From: Candidatus Kapaibacterium sp.
Lineage (GTDB): Bacteria; Bacteroidota; Ignavibacteria; Kapaibacteriales; UBA7675
Reading direction: 5' to 3'
Length of the DNA: 64,000 nucleotides
Assembly (NCBI GenBank): GCA_028284775.1
Contig: JANQRB010000018.1
Coordinates: 1 to 64,000, forward strand
Position 1 is the stretch's first letter; each line of letters starts with the position of its first letter. Made by a program: the position numbers and the translations under genes. The notes beneath the pieces were generated by a model, which saw only the letters and a program-made list of their open reading frames with translations, did not search any database and was not told the DNA's origin. Positions 9,901-18,486 of this stretch are shown piece after piece.

Positions 9901-12387
9901 CATTTTGGCGCGCGTGGTGGCCGAGCCGACATAGAAGCGCGGGTTGCTGCTGTCCAGCCCCATGCTATGGGCCAGCGCGCTGCGGTCCAGGTAGTTCCAG
10001 TGCGGGTCCCGGTCATCCAGAAAGTCGCCGCCGTCGTTGTCGGGGTCGCCGCGCAGGTTGGAGCGGCTGACACCCATTTGCAGCGAGCCGCCCGCGACGC
10101 CGGGAAAGCCAGAGCCGCCCTTGAAATAAAACAGGCCCTTGACGCCGTGGGCGATGGCCGTATTGAGATAGAGATCGAATTCTTCGCCGGTCTTGGGGCG
10201 GTGATCTTTAAACACCAGCACGGAATCCCGATAGCCCAAGGCGGCCTGATCGCCGCTGTAGTCGGGCATTCGAAATCGCCAGTTGACATGCACCCAGGGA
10301 TTGAACCAGACGGGCCGCGTCGTATCGAAGAATCCGCTGCTGTAGCGGTAAAACTCTCGGGCGCTGTGCCACTCATAGCGTGCCTGCAGAAAGGCATTGT
10401 CGGACGAAGCATCCATTACGATTGCATAGTCCTCCTCGCTCCGGTCGAAGAGAGGAAACAGCTCGTCGACGTCGATCAATGCCGTTTCGTAGTCGAAATC
10501 GAGGTTAAGGTCATTCCCCGGCGTGGGATAAGCCGACCTGCGGTAGCCGTATTTCAGGCCCATACAGCGGTGGGAGCGGTGGCCGTAGGGCAGGGCGGAG
10601 TCGTCGTCGGCGACACCGCCGTCGCCGTAGCGCAGCCAGGGCGCGGCGCTGCCGGGCATCAGATCGATCCAGCCGCGCCAGATATCCGGGCTTTTGGCCT
10701 GGTGCGCATAGTGCAGGGTGTGGATCCACTGTCCCTCCTGGGTTCCGGCGCTGTCGAGCAGGGTGCTCAAGTGACGTTGCACGCGCCAGTAGGCCGGGGT
10801 GGTCTCGTCGGCCAGGTAATGGCGCAGCAGCTTCAGACCGCGCCACTGCGGCGTCAGGCCGTTGAGGGCGTCGAGAGCGTCGTAGTCGCGCTGCGCCGCC
10901 GCCGCGACTAAGCTGTCCTTGCCGCCGCGCAGAATCTGCCGCGCCAGTCGGCTCTCCAGCCGCAGCCAGTCTATCGCCACGCTGTAGCGGCCGTGATAAA
11001 CAACTTCGGGCTGCACGCGCTCCACGCCGCAGAGCAGGTCCGGACCGCAGGCCGCGCTCTGAATACGCTCGCCGCGCTTGAAGAGGCGGTCGGCGCCCGA
11101 ATCCAGCGGCTGCGAAAAGGAGGGCGCCGCATAGGGATCGTTCGGGTCCAGCGGCTGCGCCGGCAGGCCCGGCGCAGCGTCAAAACGGCTGTTGCGCCAG
11201 AGCGGCGGCAGCTTGAAGTAGGCGGAGAGGGTAACGCTATTGTTGGGCAAGGTATCCGCCTGGGCCGGTAGCATTTCTTTCGTGATGTAGAATTCGGTCG
11301 GGCTGCCGGCGACGGCCTGCAGGTCCCGGTCCATTATGCCGTAGTGTTGGTCCGTTATGGTATTGCCCGCCACGGAGACGCTGTCAAAGACGGCCAGCAG
11401 TGTGTCGAAGCTGAGCTCATCGTTCTGCCGGTCGTAGGTCCGTACAATGTAGGGCACGCGCAGCGCCAGCACCGGGTCATCAGCCGCGCCGCCGCCGTCG
11501 TCGTTATTATAGCGCCTCAGGTTGATGCTCACATACCACTCGGTGGTGTCGTTGCGCCGCCAGTACAGCGTCGTGTCGCCGCCGCGGATCGTGGTGTCCA
11601 TCCATCGTTCCAGCGGCACGCCGTTATAGACGATCTGCGAATTGTCTACCCGCCGATCCTTGATGATCATGGCATCCAGGCCCGCGTCGATGAACTTCTG
11701 CTCTTTGGACTTGCTGTAATGTCCGCCCACGATCAGTTCGTTGTCGGGCGACGGCGCCGCCAGCACCAGTTGCGGCGTGCTCAGCGGTAGACCGAGCGAT
11801 TGGTTGAAGTTCTGCAAATCTTCGATTTCGATGATGTAGCGGTCGTAATCGAGATGTTGTTGATGATCTTCAATGTCAGCCGCTTCCGGAGGAGGAACCT
11901 GTCCGAAGTTGCGCACGGCGAAGCCGTAGACCGCGGCCGTCGTATCCTTGTAGCGCGGCCGGAATGCGCCGGGATCCTCCGTCGTCACTCCCAGGGTCGG
12001 GTCAAACTCTATGGCGATCGCCCAGGCATAGGGGATGTAGCTGCCTTGACTTAAGTCGGAATTGCCGGGCACGATGGCCACGTCATCCGGCAATTGCCGC
12101 AAAAAGTCGTAAAAGCCGCTGTTGCTGTCGCCCTTCGGATTGAAGGTCGTATGCACCGCATTGATAAAGAGCGAATCGCTGAGGCTCTTGCGCTTGGGTA
12201 TCTGGCCCCAGTTCCAGCCGATAATAAATTCATCGCTTGATCGAAAAGCGCGACTGCTGTCGGCCGTCGGCCCGCTCAACTGTGCCGTTATAGGGTCGCG
12301 ATTCTGTGCTTGTGCGGGAAAGACTGCGAGCAGGCATAGCAAAGCCGGGACGCCGAAGCGCCAGCGATAGTGACTACGCATTTCCAT
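6937..12387 (-). CDS. Giant secreted protein with T9SS sorting domain
   Basis: A 1816-residue protein. The N-terminus is a clear signal peptide (FGVPALLCLLAVFPAQAQ). The last ~90 residues have the T9SS/Por sorting-domain pattern: AAWPNPADDLLSV, VDPFGRRYGS, LGSGAYFLRA. It should therefore be exported by Sec, moved across the outer membrane by T9SS and then released or anchored. The body has no repeat or catalytic signature I can name. Trp-, Tyr- and Asp-rich stretches and a segment near residues 720-780 (EFDLYLNTAIAHGVKGLFYF) hint at a sugar-active barrel, but this is only an impression. No T9SS machinery is in this window. The antisense strand holds long open frames, explained by the high GC of this gene. 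Confidence 0.8.
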   Translation of the reverse strand: MEMRSHYRWRFGVPALLCLLAVFPAQAQNRDPITAQLSGPTADSSRAFRSSDEFIIGWNWGQIPKRKSLSDSLFINAVHTTFNPKGDSNSGFYDFLRQLPDDVAIVPGNSDLSQGSYIPYAWAIAIEFDPTLGVTTEDPGAFRPRYKDTTAAVYGFAVRNFGQVPPPEAADIEDHQQHLDYDRYIIEIEDLQNFNQSLGLPLSTPQLVLAAPSPDNELIVGGHYSKSKEQKFIDAGLDAMIIKDRRVDNSQIVYNGVPLERWMDTTIRGGDTTLYWRRNDTTEWYVSINLRRYNNDDGGGAADDPVLALRVPYIVRTYDRQNDELSFDTLLAVFDSVSVAGNTITDQHYGIMDRDLQAVAGSPTEFYITKEMLPAQADTLPNNSVTLSAYFKLPPLWRNSRFDAAPGLPAQPLDPNDPYAAPSFSQPLDSGADRLFKRGERIQSAACGPDLLCGVERVQPEVVYHGRYSVAIDWLRLESRLARQILRGGKDSLVAAAAQRDYDALDALNGLTPQWRGLKLLRHYLADETTPAYWRVQRHLSTLLDSAGTQEGQWIHTLHYAHQAKSPDIWRGWIDLMPGSAAPWLRYGDGGVADDDSALPYGHRSHRCMGLKYGYRRSAYPTPGNDLNLDFDYETALIDVDELFPLFDRSEEDYAIVMDASSDNAFLQARYEWHSAREFYRYSSGFFDTTRPVWFNPWVHVNWRFRMPDYSGDQAALGYRDSVLVFKDHRPKTGEEFDLYLNTAIAHGVKGLFYFKGGSGFPGVAGGSLQMGVSRSNLRGDPDNDGGDFLDDRDPHWNYLDRSALAHSMGLDSSNPRFYVGSATTRAKMRRLNQWIADNNDELMRLQLLNFYNKGFKALVARRDSLSGIENFLDTNLSPERRRFALHRLHDRRGHDWTGPEEAFKDSTFFLLSVLKDAALGTDSIWYLCAVNRRTDPTIHYPDGTPFGGGTDLGDSIKFFSTLEFESLLDSDQLGHYAEPAYAQHGARAITIPFDYSHPDFFVYLRVQEVGGGLDTTIRQDQDLCLNFRPGEGRLLRIRVIKPDLTAAGSLAYSNQRKLIAAPLADSSIVYHMVYHRELSGAPGSYGVFYRRSLPLTQDKLDEKIEWSPGEVYLSNALVDFHSGSSTPDTMRSCAYPSLVVRKDANGIDWVYVVYACQGDNESLLAGPHSLAIGESIFRADALPDTIPDLACYLATAAGHNLDEWGTPVINASAQGNFYAWADSLQGIATSYKTPEPDAAAAGPVFVSWSTLAKDCKHPSLNSYSRPEFDQNDCGLAWEERNVIYYTRLRLDTNSGLTEHFLADSLRGSVTMVDPARRMIKLSEACYTNRLPKVYRNIDSGGVWVGNIPVVYLFSNLDQVFWEARADSGAPMREIHHSMIGNGDLNLATLRGPWWVTVHRPGRLRHLELDLFQPNASQGGLQLITDHFNGSQFTVSNHAEDAVILNYIAAARNATPGSESELWHLPLPLGNWTSFMGAPRQITEYEHRVRLSGKGQQPQLAARRYLTDSLQINENRRIYEQGTQPQLAASVEYFYKETETPSILWGPSFFESYFGCTRRRIHLADVKKNDGPILFRPSRGIVFDTLYNPPTLAAPGDVEDDSVFTDWFTVAQNEMLTINILGKDTSFTRLDLVKQSDGSRSRIPLTPGSDTSSAQVKVTLLNGGNSNYRLEFYATTTSANLTQDIVFGPLTVATTSYARAAAEQSLVINLAEGQNAEGDFRSSALRLAAWPNPADDLLSVAAWSERSLGNAADGAVTLLLVDPFGRRYGSWSVIAGTSINIPLGMLGSGAYFLRATQRYGARSNELDENVIGIFVK

Positions 12388-12490
12388 CTCCTGAAGCTAA
12401 GAGTGACTAATAGTGAACGAATGTATCAAACGGCAAAACCGGTATTAGGGTGGCCGGGTATTGCTCGAAATTTGGCTGTTGCGAGCATGC

Positions 12491-14053
12491 TCAGCGAATC
12501 AAAAGACCGCGTTCGCGTACCTGCCTGCCGTCGCCGAGGCGCAGGATGTACAGTCCACTGCTTAACGGCAGGTCCACAAGGTCCGCGACCAGCCTGTGCC
12601 TGCCGACAGCCAGATCGCCCTTAAACAAACTTGCGATAAGGCGGCCGCGCATATCATACACTGCCAGTTCATAGCTTGCGGCCCTTTCGATGTCGACCGG
12701 TATGGTTAAGTCTACATCGCGTCCGACGGGGTGAGGATAACACTGATCCATGTCGAATGGACGCGGAGCGGCGACAGGCCGCTCGATGCGGACAGCCCGG
12801 CGGTCGACGCCCGCATAGATCGTAAAACAGCCGTTGGAGCTGTATTGCTGGCCAACGGCGATATCGCCGATGCCGTCGCCGGTGACGTCGCCGATGTAAC
12901 GTGTTATTGCCGCTCCACTGCAGCGATGACGAAATCTGGCAAAGGGAACGGTATCGACAATGTTATCTTGCAACCCAGCATATATGTAAATGTAATCTCC
13001 ATTATTAATAAACCAATCCGATTGTTGATCGTTATTAACACTTCCTTCAAACCCGAAAATTACAGCGCCACTGGTTTGTCCATGCGAAAACTGACTCAGC
13101 CTTCGAAATTTTTGATTCTCAATTTCGTACACCAGCATCAAATCTCTATTGAGTAAAGAAAGGACGAAGAGTTTTTTTTGTTCATTCTTCGCCTGAACCA
13201 TATCGCCACCCGAGACCAGGAAAAAGCTCGCATTAGGCCGATACAAGTTATCATCAATCCGATCGAGCGTAATTCTCTCAACCCTATACGTGTCGGCCTG
13301 GGGCGTGACGATGACTTCCTGCAGTAGGTAGGATGCTTCATCCGCTTCGAATATCGTCCCTTCCCATACCTGGGCTATGATCATGAGATTGCCGTTTTTA
13401 GATCGCTGATCGAGATAATCGACAAAATATTCACGGTGATTGAAATTGTGGTTCGCATAGGCGACGTCGACTGTTTGCAGGCTCGTCAGATCGGGACCGC
13501 CGAAGAGAATGGTCATGAGCGCCGGTCCGTTGAAAATCTTCTGTGTAATGACATCATCAAATCCATCGCGGTTGATGTCGGTGACGAAGAATTCGCGTGC
13601 GCGGGAATCGAACATTTCGGGGTACTCGGCTACGTGAGGCGATAGCGGAGGTCGGCCTTGCGTATTACCCTGATAGATGCGTCCGCCCCAGGTAATATAA
13701 TCGCGGACAAGGTCGCCATTAAAATCTCCTTTACCGATTACAGAAACCTCGCCTTGCTTCCAGGAAAAATGATTGCTCGTGTCGCAGCTCCCGTTCATGT
13801 ACCAGGTCGGCGAATGAAAGACGCCGACGTCTGAAAAGCCTGTGACAACTGCGAGCGCATTGTGCCCGGCAGCTCCGTCAGCGGTGTCGAAATCAGGGAG
13901 ATGCGAGAAGCCCCATCCGATGCGTTCGCCGACATCCCCCGTAAAGGAGCACCATTCTTCCAATTCCACGGGTTCATCGCTCTGCGCCGGAAGGTAGCCC
14001 GCGGCGAGCAGGTAGAAGAGCGCAAGAATGATATGGGTATGGCGTACTAACAT
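12491..14053 (-). CDS. Secreted FG-GAP-like repeat protein with T9SS sorting domain
   Basis: A 520-residue protein. Signal peptide is LALFYLLAAGYLPAQS. The body contains repeated calcium-binding-like loops in an integrin-alpha/FG-GAP style: GDFNGDLVRDYI, DINRDGFDDVI, DVTGDGIGDIAVG, and a looser copy near residues 320-350. This suggests a beta-propeller exposed at the cell surface. The last ~80 residues are a T9SS sorting domain (CYPHPVGRDVDLTI, YDMRGRLIAS, LSSGLYILRL). The binding partner is unknown. A decayed second copy of its sorting domain lies just upstream at 14296-14592. Confidence 0.8.
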   Translation of the reverse strand: MLVRHTHIILALFYLLAAGYLPAQSDEPVELEEWCSFTGDVGERIGWGFSHLPDFDTADGAAGHNALAVVTGFSDVGVFHSPTWYMNGSCDTSNHFSWKQGEVSVIGKGDFNGDLVRDYITWGGRIYQGNTQGRPPLSPHVAEYPEMFDSRAREFFVTDINRDGFDDVITQKIFNGPALMTILFGGPDLTSLQTVDVAYANHNFNHREYFVDYLDQRSKNGNLMIIAQVWEGTIFEADEASYLLQEVIVTPQADTYRVERITLDRIDDNLYRPNASFFLVSGGDMVQAKNEQKKLFVLSLLNRDLMLVYEIENQKFRRLSQFSHGQTSGAVIFGFEGSVNNDQQSDWFINNGDYIYIYAGLQDNIVDTVPFARFRHRCSGAAITRYIGDVTGDGIGDIAVGQQYSSNGCFTIYAGVDRRAVRIERPVAAPRPFDMDQCYPHPVGRDVDLTIPVDIERAASYELAVYDMRGRLIASLFKGDLAVGRHRLVADLVDLPLSSGLYILRLGDGRQVRERGLLIR

Positions 14054-14295
14054 TTGCGGGGGAATCTACGATAATCGGGGCGCTAATGCAATGACTGTTT
14101 AGCTGCTCTGGTAACAGGCCGGCAGGGGGCGCTCAGCGCTTTCTGATGCTGCTGTCTACCGATTTGCTCTGAAAGGGCAGGTTGGCGGAAACACCAACTC
14201 ACAAGAATATTGCTGGAAAATGCATTCGGTAACACTGCATGCCGCAGAATAAATCGTGAATTACGATTCATACGTCCAAACATAATCATGCTCCG

Positions 14296-14592
14296 CTAAC
14301 ACGGTACAAAATCGCGTTCGCGTACCTGCCGTTTGTCGCCGAGTCGCAGGATGTATAGTCCGCTACTTAACTGTAGTACTGCCGGGTCTGCGACCAGCCT
14401 GCACCCGCCGTCGGCCAGAACTCCCTTAAACAGGATTGCGATGAGGCGACCGCGTAAATCGCATAATGTCAGTTCATTTTCGGCTGCACGATTGGTGTTG
14501 AACGGTATTGTTAAGTCGACATCACGTCCCGGCGCGGTAAGAATATCGATTGAGCCAGACAGAAGGCGATGCGTTGCGCCGTGGTGATTCGC
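14296..14592 (-). pseudogene. Remnant of a T9SS sorting domain, copy of the neighbour's C-terminus
   Basis: Translated on the minus strand this gives ...APGRDVDLTIPFN..., DLRGRLIAILFKG, LSSGLYILRLGDKRQVRERD and then a TAG at 14298-14296. It aligns codon for codon with the last ~75 residues of the FG-GAP-like protein (PVGRDVDLTIPVD, DMRGRLIASLFKG, LSSGLYILRLGDGRQVRER). The nucleotide match is obvious by eye across about 230 bp. There is a TGA just upstream, no start codon in a sensible place and no preceding propeller. Divergence includes loss of the His-Arg in the GRHRLVAD region (here GGCRLVAD). This is most simply the end of a duplicated gene whose 5' part has been lost. Confidence 0.75.
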
Positions 14593-14626
14593 TGATCAGG
14601 GTGTCGTGCGCCTGTTTCGCAGCGAC

Positions 14627-15391
14627 TTACAATTCAAACTGTAATCCATCATAGGCGAGTGCAATATTCGCCGGTAGCCGCTCGGACAATTCATCGTGCA
14701 GGATTTGATGAGCGATGTGGGTAAAGTATGTTTGTCCAGCGCCGATCCGCTGCGCCATCTCTACAGCCTGGTCAACGGTGAAGTGAGTGGGATGTTCATG
14801 ATAGCGCAGCGCATCGAGAATTAACACATCCAGGCCCTTTAACAATCTCAGCGATTCGTCCGGTATGTAGTTGGTGTCGGTGCAATAGGCAAAGCGTCCG
14901 AATCGGTAGCCATTAACGCGCATGAGACCGTGCATCATAGGGATCGGCTGTACAGTAATGCCGAGCAGGTTAAAAGGCTCGCTGTCAATTACATGCGCTA
15001 CGATCTGCGGAACGCCGCCGCCGATCTGCAGCGGAGGAACGAAGGCATACTCGAAGGTGCGTTTAAGATTGTCCAGTGTTTCCTGCAAGGCGTAGATCGG
15101 CACGGCTTCGCCGCTGTGAAAGTTAAAGGCGCGTAGATCGTCAAAGCCGGCAATATGATCGTAATGGTGATGTGTATAGACAAGCGCGTCGAGCCGTTCG
15201 ACCTGATATTGCAGCATTTGCTGGCGAAAGTCGCTCGCGCTGTCAACAACCAGAACGGCCCCTTCGAGCTCGAGCATTATGGAAGGGCGCAGCCGCTTGT
15301 CACGAGGATTCGTCGAACTGCAGGTAGCACAACGGCAGCCGACCACAGGCACGCCTGAAGATGTACCGCTCCCCAGGACGGTAATACGCAT
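14627..15391 (-). CDS. MBL-fold metallohydrolase, PhnP-like
   Basis: A 254-residue metallo-beta-lactamase-fold protein. It starts [19 protein letters not shown], has the metal motif THHHYDHIAG, a further His in PIPMMHG, an Asp in YCTDTNYI and a C-terminal His in THIAHQI. The early Cys pair in GCRCATC is typical of the PhnP-like phosphodiesterase subgroup, where such residues bind a structural zinc. The likely reaction is hydrolysis of a cyclic phosphate or other phosphodiester, but the substrate is unknown. The start codon shares one base with the lipA stop (TAATG), so translation is probably coupled. Confidence 0.85.
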   Translation of the reverse strand: MRITVLGSGTSSGVPVVGCRCATCSSTNPRDKRLRPSIMLELEGAVLVVDSASDFRQQMLQYQVERLDALVYTHHHYDHIAGFDDLRAFNFHSGEAVPIYALQETLDNLKRTFEYAFVPPLQIGGGVPQIVAHVIDSEPFNLLGITVQPIPMMHGLMRVNGYRFGRFAYCTDTNYIPDESLRLLKGLDVLILDALRYHEHPTHFTVDQAVEMAQRIGAGQTYFTHIAHQILHDELSERLPANIALAYDGLQFEL

Positions 15392-16332
15392 TAAACGTGA
15401 CGCTCGGCGTGATAGGAGCTGCGAACCATGGGTCCTGACTCCACATGATCGAAGCCCATTTCTTCGCCGATGCTTTTATAGGCGGCAAACTCATCGGGAT
15501 GAACGTATCGGTCTACCGGCAGATGGTTGCGGCTGGGCTGCAGATATTGTCCGAGCGTCAGGATGTCAACATCGATGGCACGCAGGTCGCGCATCACTGA
15601 TACAATCTCTTCATGCGTTTCCCCCAAACCGAGCATCATACCCGTCTTCGTCCGCAGTCCCTGTTTTTTGCATTCATCCAGAACCAGCAGGGAGCGCGGG
15701 TACTTGGCCTGCGGTCGAACCCGTCGGTACAAGCGCGGCACCGTTTCGATGTTGTGATTGAGAATTTCCGGGCGCGCATCGACGATACGCTGCAGAGCCT
15801 GGAGGTCGCCTTTGAAGTCGGGAATAAGAACCTCGATCGACGTAGCGGGATTCTTGATTCGCACTTCCAGCACGGTGCGCGCAAAAACGTCAGCGCCGCC
15901 GTCTTTCAGTTCGTCGCGATTGACCGAGGTAATGACTATGTGTTGCAAACTCATCTGCTCGACTGCCTCGGCCACGCGGTAGGGTTCGTCCAGATCGAGC
16001 GTCAGTGGGCGGCCTGTCTTAACGGCGCAAAATCCACAGGAGCGGGTACAGGTGTCGCCGAGGATCATAAAGGTGGCGGTGCCGGCACCCCAGCACTCGG
16101 CCATGTTGGGGCAGCGCGCTTCTTCACAAACCGTGTGCAGCGACTTGGAGCGCATCATCGTACGCAGCTCAGCATACTCTTTGCCTCCCGGTGGTCGTAC
16201 TTTCAGCCACTCGGGACGCCGTCCGTCGGCCGGCAATCCGGCTGACTGAAGGACCGGCAGTTCGGGCAGCGGCTGCGCCGCTTGTCGTGGATCTGATGTA
16301 GCAGCGGGAGAGTTTAGCGTGGATTTTGGCAT
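15391..16332 (-). CDS. lipA: Lipoyl synthase
   Basis: A 313-residue radical-SAM enzyme that inserts two sulfurs into octanoyl groups on lipoyl domains. Both iron-sulfur clusters are visible: the auxiliary-cluster motif [12 protein letters not shown] and the radical-SAM motif [27 protein letters not shown] and LGETHEEI follow in the usual order. The first ~45 residues before the conserved [11 protein letters not shown] are variable, so the exact start is uncertain. One lipoylated target, the E2 subunit with two lipoyl domains, is encoded at 56765-58525. Confidence 0.95.
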   Translation of the reverse strand: MPKSTLNSPAATSDPRQAAQPLPELPVLQSAGLPADGRRPEWLKVRPPGGKEYAELRTMMRSKSLHTVCEEARCPNMAECWGAGTATFMILGDTCTRSCGFCAVKTGRPLTLDLDEPYRVAEAVEQMSLQHIVITSVNRDELKDGGADVFARTVLEVRIKNPATSIEVLIPDFKGDLQALQRIVDARPEILNHNIETVPRLYRRVRPQAKYPRSLLVLDECKKQGLRTKTGMMLGLGETHEEIVSVMRDLRAIDVDILTLGQYLQPSRNHLPVDRYVHPDEFAAYKSIGEEMGFDHVESGPMVRSSYHAERHV

Positions 16333-16459
16333 TTTTCAAGCCTTTCTTTTTCGAGGTTCCTGTCGGCGTCTGTGTACATCCGTCAGACGCTTGCTCGCAT
16401 CATTGTTCACGGTGGGCCAATTTACGAAAACTTTTTGGTACACCCGCCCGGGGATCTTA

Positions 16460-16496
16460 AACACAAAACGCCCGGAAGCGACAAGCCCCGGGCGTT
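16460..16496 (-). terminator. Intrinsic terminator after the sigma factor gene
   Basis: On the minus strand, AACGCCCGG (16496-16488) pairs with CCGGGCGTT (16475-16467) around a 12-nt loop, followed by a T-rich tail. It lies about 30 bp past the sigma factor stop codon. Confidence 0.85.
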
Positions 16497-16526
16497 CTGA
16501 TCTTTTAGCTTGACCCCGCGCTGAAT

Positions 16527-17390
16527 TCAGCCAAGATAGGCACGCAGAGATTTTGATCGCGAGGCATGCCGCAGACGCCGGATCGCCTTCTCTTTGATCT
16601 GACGGACCCGCTCACGCGTCAGGTTGAAGCGTTCGCCTATTTCTTCGAGCGTCAGTGAATGCTCGTTGTCCAGCCCGAAATACAGTCGAATGACCTCCGC
16701 TTCACGTTCGGACAGGGTTGAAAGGGCCCGACGCACTTCGATGCGCAGCGACTCATTAATAAGACCATTATCCGGCGGCGGCTGTTGTTCATTCGGCAAA
16801 ACGTCCAGCAGGCGATTATCTTCACCTTCCGAAAAAGGGGCGTCAACCGAAAGATGGCGACCGGAAATTTTGATCGTATCGGCCACTTCGCTCATACTCA
16901 TATCGAGCTGCTCGGCCAGTTCGGCGGAAGTCGGCTCACGTTCGTATGCCTGCTCCAATTCGCTGAATTTTTTGCCGATCTTGTTGAGAGCTCCAACGCG
17001 ATTGAGCGGCAGGCGCACGATGCGCGATTGTTCGGCGAGGGCCTGCAGGATCGACTGGCGAATCCACCAGACAGCATAAGAAATAAATTTGAATCCGCGG
17101 GTTTCGTCGAAGCGTTTGGCGGCCTTGATAAGGCCCAGGTTCCCTTCGTTAATCAGATCGCCGAGGGATAAGCCCTGATTCTGATACTGCTTCGCAACCG
17201 AAACAACAAAGCGCAGGTTGGCCTTCGTAAGACGTTCCAGCGCCAGTTCGCCCTGCGCGCCACCCTTCTTGATACTTTTAGCAAGTTCGATTTCTTCCTG
17301 CGGCGTCAACAGTTCGACGCGGCCGATTTCTTGCAAATACTTATCAAGAGACTGGCTCTCCCGATTCGTGTATTGTTTGGTAATGCGCAT
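16527..17390 (-). CDS. rpoD: Housekeeping RNA polymerase sigma factor
   Basis: A 287-residue sigma-70 factor of the short type found in the Bacteroidota/Chlorobiota, without the long acidic region 1.1. Region 1.2 is [20 protein letters not shown]. Region 2 is [12 protein letters not shown] to [16 protein letters not shown]. Region 3 is centred on [13 protein letters not shown]. Region 4 includes [29 protein letters not shown] and a short C-terminal tail. It directs transcription of most genes. The AbrB/PIN pair lies 54 bp upstream on the same strand and could share its transcript. A terminator follows downstream. Confidence 0.95.
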   Translation of the reverse strand: MRITKQYTNRESQSLDKYLQEIGRVELLTPQEEIELAKSIKKGGAQGELALERLTKANLRFVVSVAKQYQNQGLSLGDLINEGNLGLIKAAKRFDETRGFKFISYAVWWIRQSILQALAEQSRIVRLPLNRVGALNKIGKKFSELEQAYEREPTSAELAEQLDMSMSEVADTIKISGRHLSVDAPFSEGEDNRLLDVLPNEQQPPPDNGLINESLRIEVRRALSTLSEREAEVIRLYFGLDNEHSLTLEEIGERFNLTRERVRQIKEKAIRRLRHASRSKSLRAYLG

Positions 17391-17444
17391 TGGCTACCGT
17401 ACAAAAAGTAGAACAGGTAATTGGAAAAGGAGAGGATTAGCTCA

Positions 17445-17924
17445 CTATTTTGAGTGTCTGTCGCAATCCGACAATTTTGAACCCAAGCGACGACGGATGT
17501 CATTTGGTTCTATTGCCGTGATTTCATCGAATTTTCGATATGCCGAGCAGTGCTTGTGGCTGACGATCGTCAGCCTCGCTTCGTGTGCCACGGCGAGCAC
17601 AATTGCCTGCCGAAGTGGCTGTTGACTGCCAGCTTCCGTCGCCAGGCGCAGGAATCGTCCTACTGCTTCGGAATATCGGGTGGGCAACCCTAAAACTTTA
17701 ATCCCGCCCAACAGACGATCGACGAGCGCCCGTTCGTGTTTGTCATGCACGCAGGCCAGCAATTCGGAGACCTGCACAAAAGTGGTAAAACACACGGACT
17801 CGGCCAGCATTTGTCGCAGTTCAGACGCCTGCCTGTCAGCCGGCAGCAGAAATTCCGCCAGTATGTCGGATTCCAGCAGCAAGCCCGCATCCGCTTGCGG
17901 TTGCCTTCCTTTAGCGTCAGGCAT
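17445..17924 (-). CDS. PIN-domain protein, active site incomplete
   Basis: A 159-residue protein if started at ATG 17924, which overlaps the AbrB-like gene by 8 bp (ATGCCTGA). The order of elements fits a VapC-type PIN domain: an early Asp in LLLESDILAEFLLP, the central Glu in FVQVSELLAC, and a C-terminal helix-strand AIVLAVAHEARLTIVSHKH. The third acidic residue, usually at the start of that helix (DALIAA in typical VapC), is Gln here (RQAIVLA), and the last acidic residue is not evident either. It may be a reduced-activity or inactive ribonuclease toxin. The pairing with an AbrB-type protein is the usual toxin-antitoxin layout. Confidence 0.6.
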   Translation of the reverse strand: MPDAKGRQPQADAGLLLESDILAEFLLPADRQASELRQMLAESVCFTTFVQVSELLACVHDKHERALVDRLLGGIKVLGLPTRYSEAVGRFLRLATEAGSQQPLRQAIVLAVAHEARLTIVSHKHCSAYRKFDEITAIEPNDIRRRLGSKLSDCDRHSK

Positions 17925-18240
17925 CGGTGCCGCCGGTCTCGGAGAGCGAATCGTCAACCAGTGCGCGCAGACGCAGGCCGAGGGGCGACCCTGCCGGCAC
18001 GGATGCTTCGCCGGCCAGCAGCGAGGCAATGCGCTCCGGGGGCTGTTTCTGGATCCTGGCCAGGCGCAGGATTTCTTCGCCGCCCAGGCCGCCTACTTGG
18101 GAGCGCAAATACTCCGTCTCCAGGCCGATCGTCACGGCGACCTGGGCATAGCCCGTCAGACGCCGCCGCAAATCCTCGGGCAGCAGTAAGCGGCCGTTAT
18201 CGTCGACGGGCACAAGGCACTCGATAGTTTCTGTTTGCAT
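17917..18240 (-). CDS. AbrB/MazE-like DNA-binding protein, probable antitoxin
   Basis: A 107-residue protein. Residues ~5-45 (ECLVPVDDNGRLLLPEDLRRRL) match the swapped-hairpin AbrB fold, with the typical Gly-Arg-Leu-x-Leu-Pro turn. The second half is a Leu/Arg-rich helical region that could contact the PIN protein. I chose ATG 18240 because GGAG lies 8 nt upstream; an earlier ATG at 18258 would put that site inside the coding region. The usual role is binding the toxin and repressing its own promoter. Here the shared intergenic region also faces recA on the other strand, so it could influence that promoter too; this is speculative. Confidence 0.65.
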   Translation of the reverse strand: MQTETIECLVPVDDNGRLLLPEDLRRRLTGYAQVAVTIGLETEYLRSQVGGLGGEEILRLARIQKQPPERIASLLAGEASVPAGSPLGLRLRALVDDSLSETGGTDA

Positions 18241-18486
18241 GGCGCATTCTCCGGGCATGGAAAGCGGCCGCTGCCGCCGTCATGGATTCTCAGGCGGCCA
18301 ATATATAAATTCCCTGCCCTTCCCCTAAGGAAAAACCCGCTTGTACTGACCTTTCCGAGGGGCTTGCTGCCCGATAAAGTCAGCGGAGCGCCACTGAAGA
18401 GAATCCGATTGTATAAGAAAACGGTGCGTGCTAAATTACTGCCTTAATTGAAAAATCACGCATTACAAAGGGTTCGGCAGAGCACT

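Noticed and set aside
9022..10911. A 629-codon plus-strand open frame
   Set aside because: It lies wholly antisense to the 1816-residue secreted protein, which has a signal peptide and sorting domain. The antisense product is Arg/Val/Ala/Gln-rich with no recognisable domain, as expected from GC-rich codon bias.
14083..14289. A 68-codon minus-strand open frame upstream of the FG-GAP-like gene
   Set aside because: No recognisable sequence or ribosome binding site. It lies between the sorting-domain remnant and the intact gene and could be decayed material, but I cannot support it as a gene.
18262..18486. A possible LexA operator upstream of recA
   Set aside because: I found no palindromic site matching a LexA box I know. 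The motif in this lineage may differ, so absence is not evidence of lack of SOS control.
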